Positions 7,221 through 15,620 are shown, numbered from the stretch's first letter. The stretch is DNA of 64,000 nucleotides from Bacillota bacterium (GCA_023418915.1 JAEZYU010000012.1:1-64000), one strand, 5' to 3'. The notes: generated by a model from the letters alone, not told the origin. A program made the numbers and translations.

Positions 7221-9182
7221 CTAAGCATCCGCCTCAGGTTTTACTGCAATGTATTTTGTATTTGCTTTCAAAGGTTTGAAGGGCTTGCCTCCACCTGTGA
7301 AAAACTTGCCAAAGAATTCGAGATACTGCAAACGGCAGGAGTGCACGTAAGCACCTAATGCATTGATCGCAAAATTTATCGAATGCCCAACAAGCAATAT
7401 CGCTGCCATAACAATTACTTTAAAGAAAACCGGAAATTCAAACATGGCGCTCATCTGATTTATGATCGATGCGATTATTCCAGTGGCAAGGCCGAGCGCA
7501 AGCAGTCTGGAATATGATAAAATATCGCTCATAAAGCCGATCACGTTATAAAGACTGGAAAATCCGCCTGTGATTTTCCCGAAAATATGCTTCTTTGTGC
7601 GCCCCTGTGTAAGCAGCAGCAACAAAGCGCCGCCGCCCAGCATATACGGACCGATCTCCAAAAGAGGTGCAACTGCTGCTATATCCACCTCCGGAGCATA
7701 GGGAAGCAGTACGAATATAAAGCCTGTATAGAAAACGAGCACAAAACCCACATCAAATACAGCATCCATATATTTCTTGCTGCGTATGAGATTTGCAGCC
7801 TTCAGACCAAATCCCGCATACATATGAATAATACCGAAAAGCAGTGACCAGCTCAGCATGAGCTCAGGCTGCTCTATAGGGTTGAGCCAGACACCATATT
7901 GGGCCAGCTCTTCTATGCCAAACCAGCTCCCAAACATAAATCCCCAGAAAATAGTGGACAGCCCGCAAAGAAATATCAATTTCATGAATTTGCGAGTATT
8001 TTCCTCAAGCTTGACACGCCATAGAATGAGGCCTGTAGCAAGAGCCATTATTATTCCGTAACCGCCGTCTCCGAGCATAAGTCCAAAAAGAAGTACAAAA
8101 AACGGTGTCATCAGCGGGTTCGGATCTATTTCACCGCTGCTTGGAAGGCTGTACATTCTCGACACCGGTTCTCCCGCTTCTGCAATACCGGTGTTTTCAA
8201 GAAGGACCGGAGTCTCTTCATCCTCTCCCGGTTCAATGATATCAACATTTACGGTGTATCTTGATTCCAACTCCTTTTTAGCCTTATCAGCGAACTCAGA
8301 CGGGATCCAGCCGTTTATGAGAAAGGCCTTTTTCGTTACAAGTATCCTGCTGTTGGCAGCTGATCGTTCCTGTTCCATGACCAGACTGTCGTACAAAGCC
8401 TCGATGTCCTTCCTGCTCTCACACATGCCTTTGATACGGTCTATGATTTTATCTTTCTCATCAGAGAGCTCCCTGAATCGAGCGTTGAGTTTTTCAGTAT
8501 TTTCCGCCACAGTGCCGGTCAAGCCCGGGAATGTTACTTTATTGAAGCCTTGCGTTTTAAGATACGACAGACATTCCTGCTCCATCTCCGAATGAACTAT
8601 CACATAAATATAATACTGATCCTTATCTGAATGCACCATAGTCAATTCTGAAAATGGTACCCTTTCCGTCATTTCTTTCTCTATTTGATCAATATCGGCA
8701 CCGATAGTTATGGTTCCCTGTATAACAGCCGTCCTGCGGGTCCCTGTCAGATCCAGTACCATAGGGTAATTAATCCATGGGACAAGTGATGCCCTGAGAT
8801 TATCGATCCTGTTCTCTTCGGTTTTTAGCTTAATGAGAAGGCTTTCTCCATTATTGACCTCTCTGACAGCATCGAATATACTGTCCTTGTTTTCGAGTAC
8901 AGCGGCAAATTCCGCACCGGTCATCTCCCTGCGGCTCGAAAACATGCCTTTCCTTTCAGGACAAAATTTATTCAGGCAGTCAAGCGCCATACGCACATCC
9001 GCTATACTGCTGCCGATTTCTGACAGCTCCGGCTGAACATTTGGATTCTCCGCCAATTCTTCATATTCACCTGCATCCGCTGCGCTTATCTCAACGGCGC
9101 CGATATCCATCAGACTGTTTACCAATGCTCCACGCTGGCTTTCAATCCCCAGCATGGTAATCCTACTCATTTTGACGATCAT
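7221..9182 (-). CDS. ntpI: V-type ATP synthase subunit I (a subunit)
   Basis: Membrane stator subunit that forms the ion half-channels against the c-ring, 653 aa. The N-terminal half is a cytoplasmic alpha/beta and coiled-coil arm (to about residue 330) that binds both peripheral stalks. The C-terminal half has seven or eight membrane helices, including FVLLFGLMLGDGGYGI, SDILSYSRLLALGLATGI (with the essential arginine) and NFAINALGAYVHSCRLQYLEFFGKF. The start overlaps the ntpF stop by four bases. Confidence 0.96.
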   Translation of the reverse strand: MIVKMSRITMLGIESQRGALVNSLMDIGAVEISAADAGEYEELAENPNVQPELSEIGSSIADVRMALDCLNKFCPERKGMFSSRREMTGAEFAAVLENKDSIFDAVREVNNGESLLIKLKTEENRIDNLRASLVPWINYPMVLDLTGTRRTAVIQGTITIGADIDQIEKEMTERVPFSELTMVHSDKDQYYIYVIVHSEMEQECLSYLKTQGFNKVTFPGLTGTVAENTEKLNARFRELSDEKDKIIDRIKGMCESRKDIEALYDSLVMEQERSAANSRILVTKKAFLINGWIPSEFADKAKKELESRYTVNVDIIEPGEDEETPVLLENTGIAEAGEPVSRMYSLPSSGEIDPNPLMTPFFVLLFGLMLGDGGYGIIMALATGLILWRVKLEENTRKFMKLIFLCGLSTIFWGFMFGSWFGIEELAQYGVWLNPIEQPELMLSWSLLFGIIHMYAGFGLKAANLIRSKKYMDAVFDVGFVLVFYTGFIFVLLPYAPEVDIAAVAPLLEIGPYMLGGGALLLLLTQGRTKKHIFGKITGGFSSLYNVIGFMSDILSYSRLLALGLATGIIASIINQMSAMFEFPVFFKVIVMAAILLVGHSINFAINALGAYVHSCRLQYLEFFGKFFTGGGKPFKPLKANTKYIAVKPEADA

Positions 9183-9493
9183 GGTTTCACAATCCTTCCA
9201 ACTATGAAATCCACTGCTTTCTCAAGCCTTGTGCTAATGTTATTTCTCATATCACCACACTGTGCTTGTATCTGTGCATCTATTGCACTTATTTCCTGGT
9301 GTGCCTTCTCCTCGGAGGCTTTCAGCAAATTGCCCGCTTCCAATTCAGCCTCCTCAAGCGACCTTGCCTTCATATCGGAAGCATCCCTTCTGGCCGATGC
9401 GACAATCTCCCTTGCCTTTTGCGCAGCCTCAGCCTCGATCTGTTCAGCCTGCGCCTCAGCAGCTGAAATATCCTTCAGAACATCAACAGACAT
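9179..9493 (-). CDS. ntpF: V-type ATP synthase peripheral-stalk subunit H (NtpF type)
   Basis: First gene of the operon, 104 aa. It is a single long coiled coil rich in Ala, Glu and Arg, as expected of the stator partner of subunit E (EG/EH heterodimer). The first-gene position and size match NtpF of E. hirae; many databases call it AhaH/subunit H. GGAGGTGG precedes the ATG by a few bases. A promoter lies about 30 bp upstream (9522-9549). Confidence 0.85.
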   Translation of the reverse strand: MSVDVLKDISAAEAQAEQIEAEAAQKAREIVASARRDASDMKARSLEEAELEAGNLLKASEEKAHQEISAIDAQIQAQCGDMRNNISTRLEKAVDFIVGRIVKP

Positions 9494-9521
9494 CCTTCCA
9501 CCTCCGCATTAATCTCTAAGT

Positions 9522-9549
9522 ATTATACCACTGTTAATAAGTATAACAA
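9522..9549 (-). promoter_or_regulatory. Predicted sigma-A promoter of the V-ATPase operon
   Basis: The minus strand reads TTGTTA, a 16-bp spacer and TATAAT, about 30 bp before the ntpF start codon. An additional weaker TTGACA/ATTATA pair lies further upstream near 9610-9645. Confidence 0.6.
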
Positions 9550-9681
9550 CATTCTATGATACCAATAATTTGACCCATGATACATAATATACACTGAGTC
9601 CGCCAACTATATTATCTATAATGTTTATTCTATTTGATTTGTCAAAATCCTTCAATATTTTATTATTTTCGCAATCATACT

Positions 9682-9716
9682 AAAACCCGATGAAACTAAG
9701 TGTTGTTTCACCGGGT
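9682..9716 (-). terminator. Rho-independent terminator after the tRNA-Gly pair
   Basis: The minus strand reads a 12-bp stem (ACCCGGTGAAAC/GTTTCATCGGGT, one G-U pair) with an eight-base loop, then TTTT. It begins a few bases after the CCA end of tRNA-Gly(TCC). Confidence 0.8.
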
Positions 9717-9722
9717 CTGAAC

Positions 9723-9796
9723 TGGAGCGGGTGATGGGAATCGGACCCACGCAATCAGCTTGGAAGGCTGATGTTCTACCATTGAACTACACCCGC
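9723..9796 (-). tRNA. tRNA-Gly (anticodon TCC)
   Basis: The minus strand folds as a full cloverleaf: acceptor stem GCGGGTG/CACCCGC, D arm GTTC-AATGGT-AGAAC, anticodon loop CTTCCAA giving TCC, T stem GTGGG/CCCAT and an encoded CCA tail. It reads GGA and, by wobble, GGG. It stands 32 bp after tRNA-Gly(GCC), and one terminator follows both, so they are probably co-transcribed. Confidence 0.95.
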
Positions 9797-9828
9797 ATAC
9801 ATGAAACAAGATAATCTGGTTTCCTGAA

Positions 9829-9903
9829 TGGAGCGGGATACGAGATTCGGACTCGCGACTTTCACCTTGGCAAGGTGACACTCTACCACTGAGTTAATCC
9901 CGC
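9829..9903 (-). tRNA. tRNA-Gly (anticodon GCC)
   Basis: The minus strand folds as a cloverleaf: acceptor stem GCGGGAT/ATCCCGC, D arm ACTC-AGTGGT-AGAGT, anticodon loop TTGCCAA giving GCC, T stem GCGAG/CTCGT and an encoded CCA tail. It reads GGC and GGU. With the neighbouring tRNA-Gly(TCC), the pair covers all glycine codons. Confidence 0.96.
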
Positions 9904-10013
9904 ATATACAATTCTGCACTGAATCCTTCAGGCAAAAGCTATTATACAAAACGTTCCGCTGACTTGTCAAGGGTCTGAAAATCAAATCGCTTCAATCCAA
10001 TTTTTACAATTTT

Positions 10014-10374
10014 TATAACGCATCGTTCTAAGAAAAATTTTCGATTAAGCGATAATTTACTTCGTAAATTACGCTTAGTAGAAAATTTCTCTTACCTCTG
10101 CGCGTTTCAACGAGGCTGGTCGCAAGCAAGGCTTGCTGCTCGCCTATGCATCCGGGCTGGTCGCAAGCAAGGCTTGCTGCTCGCCTATGCATCCGGGCTG
10201 GAGATATGCTCGCACCGTTTTCTTTCGATTAATCGAAAGAAAATATCTGAAAGGCAATCGGTACCCGCCACATAGCTTTTTTCAACCTGAAGGGGTTGAA
10301 AAGAGGTATTGGCGTATTTCAGCCTGAAGGTTGAAAAGACCTGTAGGGGTGGGGATATAATTCGCCTCGTTATA
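10014..10374. repeat. TATAACG-family hairpin repeat, copy 2 (longest, 361 bp)
   Basis: Longest family member seen. It starts TATAACGCATCGTTC and ends GCCTCGTTATA, so its ends are short inverted repeats (TATAACG/CGTTATA). Inside are a perfect hairpin (TTTCTTTCGATTAATCGAAAGAAA type), two hairpins built on TTCAACC/GGTTGAA and a 41-bp tandem duplication. Related copies are at 13.5, 30.5, 42.1 and 60.4 kb. There are no transposase genes in the window. A MITE-like, non-autonomous element is the simplest reading. Confidence 0.65.
10115..10196. repeat. 41-bp direct tandem repeat, two copies
   Basis: A 41-bp unit starting GCTGGTCGCAAGCAAGGC occurs at 10115 and again at 10156, followed by the first five bases of a third. 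Each unit has an internal hairpin GCAAGC-AAG-GCTTGC. The repeat lies inside hairpin-repeat copy 2; copy 5 keeps only the beginning (GAGGCTGGTCGC). Confidence 0.85.
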
Positions 10375-10720
10375 CCCAACTTTCACAAACTAATTTGAAA
10401 AATTAAATTCCACTCCTGCTGACAATTAATGTGGAATTCATTTTTCAGTCAGTGGGCTGTTATAGAATATATGCGTTTTCATACGAACATAATTCTTATT
10501 TAAATAGGATGGTGTGCACTTTTTCAACTTTTGTAACCTTGAGCGCCTAATTTTAATAGCATTAGTCTACATAAATCGGTATATACCGATTTATGTGTAG
10601 CAATCTCTTGTTTGTTCAGCCTGTTAATAACAAATATCCTCACAAAAGTTGGAATTTTGCTCACTTTCCTATCTATTGCCCGGGGAAATAAACAATCCAT
10701 ACATCTCCTCTACCTAGATA
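10375..10720. other. Intergenic stretch with inverted repeats, no gene recognised
   Basis: No supported gene. It contains an 8-bp inverted repeat AATTCCAC/GTGGAATT (about 10405-10440) and the 28-bp palindrome at 10569-10596. A minus-strand open frame of about 46 codons overlaps the palindrome but matches no family I know. Confidence 0.5.
10569..10596. promoter_or_regulatory. 28-bp perfect palindrome
   Basis: ACATAAATCGGTAT is followed at once by its exact reverse complement ATACCGATTTATGT. With no loop it resembles a dimeric-repressor operator rather than an RNA hairpin, but no recognisable gene starts beside it. It may be left over from a lost or mobile gene. Confidence 0.6.
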
Positions 10721-10776
10721 TGTGAGAATCACTACCGTCCGTGCTTGGGAAACTCAACCGAAATAAATGGTGCTGG
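10721..10776 (+). repeat. Structured repeat, copy C (3' end only)
   Basis: Only the 3' part of the element is present: CACTACCGTCCGTGCTTGGGA, then the conserved AACTCAACCGAAATAAATGG and GTGCTGGCA. The 5' half is missing. A C-rich linker containing ACCCGCACACTACTCATA joins it to copy D, and the same linker sequence occurs again after copy D, so C and D form a decayed tandem array. Confidence 0.75.
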
Positions 10777-10823
10777 CATCCATGCCTCACACGACCCGCA
10801 CACTACTCATAGGCTTAGGATGG

Positions 10824-11000
10824 CAGCGCCGTTTGTGGAGGTTGTGTTTTCCGCCCTAAATCTCTGCTGCCAGGTAGTCAGTCAATGGGATGGAACTGCA
10901 TTACCCGTGAGATACGACATCTAATCTCATCACATATTATTTTGATGTGGGGAGCACTATCGTCCGTGCTTGGGAAACTCAACCGAAATAAATGGCGCTG
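10824..11000 (+). repeat. Structured ~177-bp repeat, copy D (full length)
   Basis: Full-length copy. The outer stem CAGCGCCGTTTGT (10824-10836) pairs without mismatch with ATAAATGGCGCTG (10988-11000), counting G-U pairs. The second stem pairs GGTTGTGTTTTCC with GGGAAACTCAACC, with one T/T mismatch. The core GCTGCCAGGTAGTCAGTCAATGGGAT is the same as in copies A and B, while the hairpin loop sequences differ. It lies 3' of nfnB, in the same relation to its minus-strand neighbour as copies A/B and E. Confidence 0.8.
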
Positions 11001-11131
11001 GCAGCCAGACCCACATGACCCGCACACTACTCATAAATGGCGCTGACAGCCCTGCCCTGCCCTACGCTGTGCATAACGGCTCTGCGACCCGAACACCGCT
11101 AACTGTCTGAGACCGGCAGCCCGACCCACAC

Positions 11132-11166
11132 AAAAAAGGCAGTGCCGCTCATGTATCGGCACTGCC
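11132..11166 (-). terminator. Rho-independent terminator of the nfn genes
   Basis: The minus strand reads a 10-bp GC-rich stem GGCAGTGCCG/CGGCACTGCC with a nine-base loop, then six T. It lies 24 bp past the nfnB stop codon. Confidence 0.88.
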
Positions 11167-11189
11167 ACCATTTCTGTATTATCTTGATT

Positions 11190-12590
11190 TCACTTTCCGC
11201 TCTTTGATTTCAGGTACTCATCAATCGCATTTGCAGCCTTTTTCCCCGCACCCATGGCAAGAATCACTGTCGCCGCACCCGTAACCGCATCGCCGCCTGC
11301 ATAAACACCCTCAAGGCTAGTCGCCCCCGTCTCCTCATCAGCTATGATGCCGCCCCATTTCTGCGTCTCAAGCCCGGGAGTCGTCGATTTAATAAGAGGG
11401 TTCGGCGACTGCCCGATAGCAATCACAACAGTTCCGACATCCAAAACATGCTCCGATCCCTGTTTTGCCACAGGTCTTCTCCTGCCGGATGCATCCGGTT
11501 CGCCCAGCTCCATCTCAACACATTCCATACCCTTGACCCATCCGTCATCGGTGCCGATGATACTGACGGGATTGGTAAGAAGCTTGAATATGATCCCTTC
11601 CTCTTTTGCATGATGGACTTCCTCAAGCCTTGCGGGCATCTCTGCCTCAGAACGTCTGTAAACTATATAGACATTTTTAGCTCCGAGCCTCTTGGCACAC
11701 CTTGCCGCATCCATCGCCACATTGCCGCCGCCGACGACTGCTACGCTCTCAGTAATCTTTACCGGTGTATCGAACTCCGGATATTTATATGCTTTCATCA
11801 GGTTGATCCTGGTCAGAAATTCATTGGCAGAGTATACTCCATTCAAATTTTCTCCCGGAATACCCATAAAGCTGGGCAATCCTGCTCCGCTTCCAATGAA
11901 TACAGCATCATAGCCTTCCTCTGCCAGATCGTCAAGAGACAACACCTTACCTATCACCATATTTGTCATGATATTCACACCAAGCTTGCGGACAGTATCG
12001 ATCTCCTTTTGAACAAGAGCCTTTGGAAGTCTGAATTCAGGTATACCGTACATCAGCACACCTCCCGGCACATGGAAAGCTTCAAATATCGTGACCTCAT
12101 ATCCCTTTTTGGCCAGATCGCCTGCACAGGTCAAGCTTGCAGGTCCAGAACCTATGACTGCAACCTTCTTGCCATTTCTGTCGGGTATTTGCTCGATGGA
12201 CTCCCGATTGGCCATGTACCAGTCCGCAACAAACCTCTCAAGCCTTCCAATGCCGACCGGCTCGCCTTTTTTTCCTCTGACGCACAGCTTCTCGCATTGT
12301 GACTCCTGGGGGCACACCCTTCCGCATATGGCCGGAAGGCTGTTAGTTTCTTTTATTTTAGCATATGCTCCCTCAAAATCACCCTCGCCGACTAGCTTGA
12401 TGAATTCCGGGATCTGAACATTGACAGGACATCCTGCTACACATGGCATCGTTTTGCAGCCAAGGCATCGCTGTGATTCCTTGACAGCCATATCCTCAGT
12501 ATACCCCAGAGCGACCTCTTTAAAATTGCAGCTTCTCACCGAAGGATCCTGCTCCGGCATTTTTACCTTCTCCAATGACATATCAGGCAT
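11190..12590 (-). CDS. nfnB: NADPH-dependent glutamate synthase-type flavoprotein (NfnB / GltA)
   Basis: Large subunit of a two-gene NfnAB-type enzyme. In anaerobes NfnAB couples reduced ferredoxin and NADH to NADP reduction by flavin-based electron bifurcation; the same pair is also called SudAB or homotetrameric GltA. The 466-aa product has the two N-terminal [4Fe-4S] cysteine sets (CLGCKTMPCVAGCP and CGRVCPQESQCEKLC), an FAD fold (VIGSGPASLTCAGDLAKKG) and an NADPH fold (VVGGGNVAMDAARCAKRLG). I chose the ATG at 12590, preceded by AGGGGGTG; a GTG nine bases earlier lacks a site. It overlaps nfnA by eight bases. A glutamate-synthase role cannot be excluded. Confidence 0.9.
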   Translation of the reverse strand: MPDMSLEKVKMPEQDPSVRSCNFKEVALGYTEDMAVKESQRCLGCKTMPCVAGCPVNVQIPEFIKLVGEGDFEGAYAKIKETNSLPAICGRVCPQESQCEKLCVRGKKGEPVGIGRLERFVADWYMANRESIEQIPDRNGKKVAVIGSGPASLTCAGDLAKKGYEVTIFEAFHVPGGVLMYGIPEFRLPKALVQKEIDTVRKLGVNIMTNMVIGKVLSLDDLAEEGYDAVFIGSGAGLPSFMGIPGENLNGVYSANEFLTRINLMKAYKYPEFDTPVKITESVAVVGGGNVAMDAARCAKRLGAKNVYIVYRRSEAEMPARLEEVHHAKEEGIIFKLLTNPVSIIGTDDGWVKGMECVEMELGEPDASGRRRPVAKQGSEHVLDVGTVVIAIGQSPNPLIKSTTPGLETQKWGGIIADEETGATSLEGVYAGGDAVTGAATVILAMGAGKKAANAIDEYLKSKSGK

Positions 12591-13428
12591 CCAGCACACC
12601 CCCTAATCTGCACTTGTGCTCCTCCACAGATTTCTTCTCCTGTGATTTGTACATAGCCTGCCTTCTCATAGCTTCGTCAAAGTCTACCTCATGACCGTCA
12701 AAATCAGGCCCGTCAACACATGCGAACTTTGTTTCCCCACCTACTGTGACTCGGCAGCCTCCGCACATCCCCGTGCCGTCTATCATAACCGGATTCATAC
12801 TTACTATTGTCTTTATTCCATATTGTTTTGTAAGCATAGATACCATTTTCATCATTATCAAAGGACCTATGGCAATCACCAGATCATACTTATTTCCTTC
12901 ATCCAGCAATTTCCTTAGAACATCAGTAACAAAGCCCTTATTGCCGTTTGAGCCATCATCAGTAGTAATGTACTGCCTTGTGCTTGTCTTTTTCAGTTCT
13001 TCCTCCAGTAAAATGAGGCTGCTGTTCCTGAAGCCTGTGATTACATCTACTTCAGCGCCAAGGTTGTACAGCTTCTTCGCCTGAGGATATGCTATTGCAG
13101 TCCCGAGGCCTCCGCCGATGACAGCCGCTTTCTTTACGCCGTCCAGATGGCTTGCCTTGCCTAATGGCCCTGCAAAGTCGAGTATTTCATCTCCTCCTTC
13201 AAGCGTTCCAAGAATCATTGTGGTTTTACCCACTTCCTGAAATATAATGGTCACTGTACCCTTATCTCTGTCAAAGTCTGCGATGGTCAAAGGAATCCTT
13301 TCTCCCTCGTCATTGACTCTGAGGATGATGAACTGGCCGGGCTCAGCTTTCCGTGCAACAAACGGCGCCTCTATCTCAAGCAGCTTTACCGTCGGGTTGA
13401 GAACTTCCTTCCTTACTATCCTGAACAT
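12583..13428 (-). CDS. nfnA: NfnA-type ferredoxin-NADP reductase subunit alpha
   Basis: FAD and [2Fe-2S] subunit that partners NfnB, 281 aa, the normal size. It has an FAD-binding barrel (RVNDEGERIPLTIADFD), an NAD-binding domain (AAVIGGGLGTAIAYPQAKKL) and a C-terminal cysteine set MCGGCRVTVGGETKFACVDG that binds the [2Fe-2S] cluster. It is the first gene of the pair, and its stop lies inside the start of nfnB, so the subunits should be made in equal amounts. It belongs to the same family as dihydroorotate dehydrogenase electron-transfer subunit PyrK; the nfnB partner favours NfnA. Confidence 0.9.
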   Translation of the reverse strand: MFRIVRKEVLNPTVKLLEIEAPFVARKAEPGQFIILRVNDEGERIPLTIADFDRDKGTVTIIFQEVGKTTMILGTLEGGDEILDFAGPLGKASHLDGVKKAAVIGGGLGTAIAYPQAKKLYNLGAEVDVITGFRNSSLILLEEELKKTSTRQYITTDDGSNGNKGFVTDVLRKLLDEGNKYDLVIAIGPLIMMKMVSMLTKQYGIKTIVSMNPVMIDGTGMCGGCRVTVGGETKFACVDGPDFDGHEVDFDEAMRRQAMYKSQEKKSVEEHKCRLGGVLDA

Positions 13429-13498
13429 AATAAACCCCCATTACTGGACACCAAATATATTCCAAGCATTCAGTGTATTAATTAACACATTTCATTTT

Positions 13499-13634
13499 TA
13501 TAACGCATCGTTCAAAGATACCCTCCACATAGCGTTTTTTCAACCCAAAGGGTTCGAAAAGACGTATTAGCGTTTTTCAACCCAAAGGGCTGAAAATACG
13601 TTGAGAAGTGGAGGACATCCATCGCCTCGTTTTA
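13499..13634. repeat. TATAACG-family hairpin repeat, copy 3 (136 bp)
   Basis: It starts TATAACGCATCGTTCAAAG and ends ATCGCCTCGTTTTA. Two hairpins built on TTTTTCAACCCAAAGGG and a GTGGAGGACATC segment are shared with copies 2, 4 and 8. It fills the gap between nfnA and the symporter gene. Confidence 0.65.
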
Positions 13635-13678
13635 TTTTAAACTACTATGGCTCAAACTGCAATAGTGACGTATTCCTA

Positions 13679-15334
13679 TCATACCTGTGCTGTCGCACCG
13701 CCCGGGATCCCAACCTTTTTATTCTCGACTCCCGCAAAGCATTTTTCAATATGAGCTTCGGTAATATCCTGCTTCAGTGTAAAAGTAAGAACAACAGTGA
13801 TAATGATCGATACAGGCAGTGCTGCGATTATGGGATCGACCATCGAAAGCGGAGCTAGCAGCGTATCCTTGACAATAGAAACCTTTCCTGTCAGCAGTGC
13901 GCATAATTGCAGGCTGGCAGACTCCTTTTCATGGATAAAGAATATCCAAAAGAAGCTTGTAATGAAACCGCCGATCATACCCCATATTGCTGCCGCCCTC
14001 GGCATCCTTTTGACAAAAAGCGCTCCGATGTATGCCGGCAGGAATGAGGCGGCACACAGACCAAAAAACAGAGAAGTACCGGTGGCAATAATCGCCATAC
14101 TGACATCAAGGTAGCTGGTAAGCCATGCAATTCCTGTGCTGATAAAAACGCCAACCAGCATAGCTGCTTTTGATATCATCATGCTCTTCCCTCTGCCTCC
14201 CAGGCTTTTTTCATATACATCCCTGCCCAGTGCAGATCCCATCGTATGGAACTGCGAACTCAGCGTGGACATGGCCGCAGCCAGCAAAGTTACAAGGAAG
14301 GCCGGTCCATACCATTGAGGCACATATTCTTTGATGAATGCAGGAATTATTTTATCAATGCCTCCTGCAGTAATAAACGCAACATTTCCGGTATCATTAA
14401 AGAAAAACACATTGGATAATGCGCCAACTGTAAAGGCGACGCCTGTCATCATAAGGATAAATACTCCACCCGAAACAACAGCCCTGTTCAGTTCCCTGCC
14501 GCTCTTAACAGTCATAAACCTGACAACGAGCTGAGGCTGTGCCACAACACCGATCCCTACACCCATGACAACTGTCGACACCAGATTCCACCAGATGGGA
14601 GAGCCAAAATGCGGCATAGATGTCCAGCCGTTAAAGCCATTTTTGACAAGCCCTGCTGTCTGTTCCAAAACGACAGGTTTATCATACAGACCAGCCAGCT
14701 GGCTGTGTGCTTCCGCAACACCTCCGAGTCTGCTGTAAGCAAATATGATAAGAAATGTCATTCCAATAAACATTATCAATCCCTGGAATGCATCTATATA
14801 CATGACACCCTTTATACCCCCCATGAAAACATATAAGGTCACGATTGCAACGAATACAAGCAGTGAAATATGAAAGGGTATCCCAAAATACGACTCGATG
14901 AAATCTACTCCACCCTTCATAACAGATGCAGCATAGATTGGCATGAAAACAAAAATAATCATGCCGGCAAAGCCCTGTATAAATTTCGAGTTGAATCTGA
15001 GGCCCAACAACTCAGGAAACGTGTGCGCATCAAGATTACGGCCTATTCTGCGGGTCCTTTTCCCGAATAGAACAAATGCAATAAAAATCCCCATAAAAAT
15101 GTTCAGGAACGTTAACCACAAAAGACCCATACCAAGCTGTCCGGCAGCTCCTCCAAATCCCACAATGGCGGACGTACTGATAAACGAAGCCCCATAAGAT
15201 AAAGCCATAACAAGAGGATGCGCCCTCCGGCCAGCTAAAAGATAATCTGTAGTGTCCTTAGTTTTTCTATAACCCAAATAGCCCAGCAATGATGTAATTG
15301 CCAGATAGATAACAATAATAACAGCGATATGCAT
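13679..15334 (-). CDS. Sodium:solute symporter (SSS family)
   Basis: Sodium-driven uptake permease of the SSS family (pantothenate/proline/acetate type), 551 aa with about 13 membrane helices. Family hallmarks are TTDYLLAGRRAHPLVMALSYGASFISTSAIVGFGG near the N-terminus (key part SYGASFISTSAIVGFGG), GGIKGVMYIDAFQGLIM in the middle and QFHTMGSALGRD. The substrate cannot be read from the sequence. Upstream on the same strand is a 40-aa symporter accessory protein, which strengthens the family call. Downstream lies hairpin-repeat copy 3. Confidence 0.9.
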   Translation of the reverse strand: MHIAVIIVIYLAITSLLGYLGYRKTKDTTDYLLAGRRAHPLVMALSYGASFISTSAIVGFGGAAGQLGMGLLWLTFLNIFMGIFIAFVLFGKRTRRIGRNLDAHTFPELLGLRFNSKFIQGFAGMIIFVFMPIYAASVMKGGVDFIESYFGIPFHISLLVFVAIVTLYVFMGGIKGVMYIDAFQGLIMFIGMTFLIIFAYSRLGGVAEAHSQLAGLYDKPVVLEQTAGLVKNGFNGWTSMPHFGSPIWWNLVSTVVMGVGIGVVAQPQLVVRFMTVKSGRELNRAVVSGGVFILMMTGVAFTVGALSNVFFFNDTGNVAFITAGGIDKIIPAFIKEYVPQWYGPAFLVTLLAAAMSTLSSQFHTMGSALGRDVYEKSLGGRGKSMMISKAAMLVGVFISTGIAWLTSYLDVSMAIIATGTSLFFGLCAASFLPAYIGALFVKRMPRAAAIWGMIGGFITSFFWIFFIHEKESASLQLCALLTGKVSIVKDTLLAPLSMVDPIIAALPVSIIITVVLTFTLKQDITEAHIEKCFAGVENKKVGIPGGATAQV

Positions 15335-15497
15335 ACTACTACCTCCTTAAAAATCAAGTGACAATGTAAAGATACTTTCACTCTAATCTTAAGGAGCATG
15401 CTATTTCCAAGACATTTGACCTGTTTCGCCTGTCTTAAACCGCAAGACCCTTGAAATGATTATTTGATGTGAAAAAAGATGTGCAGTCATTCAACTA

Positions 15498-15620
15498 CTA
15501 AAGCCTTTCCTCGTCAGCGCCTTTGTTCCAGTTTGAAAGTCCGTATACTACACATAATAATGCGCTCAGGACGCATAATACATACGCGCCCAAAATCCAT
15601 GGATCAGATAATCCGAACAC
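15498..15620 (-). CDS. Symporter small accessory protein (40 aa)
   Basis: Short gene below the usual size cut-off. The GTG start at 15620 has GGGAGGTG seven bases upstream. The product begins MFGLSDPWILGAYVLCVLSA, continues with one hydrophobic helix to about residue 27 and ends NWNKGADEERL. This pattern (a short N-terminus with DPW, one membrane span, YGLxNWNKG, charged tail) is that of the small accessory proteins encoded before SSS transporters in Bacillota. It probably binds the symporter encoded 163 bp downstream. Confidence 0.8.
   Translation of the reverse strand: MFGLSDPWILGAYVLCVLSALLCVVYGLSNWNKGADEERL

Noticed and set aside
10440..10700. Minus-strand open frame of about 46 codons beginning MSKIPTFVRIF across the 28-bp palindrome
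   Set aside because: Weak ribosome site, no recognisable family and the frame crosses a perfect palindrome; not enough to call a gene.
13470..13492. Possible Rex-type operator upstream of nfnA (GTGTATTAATTAACAC)
   Set aside because: Only one half-site fits the TGTTAA-N4-TTAACA pattern; the other half has too many mismatches.
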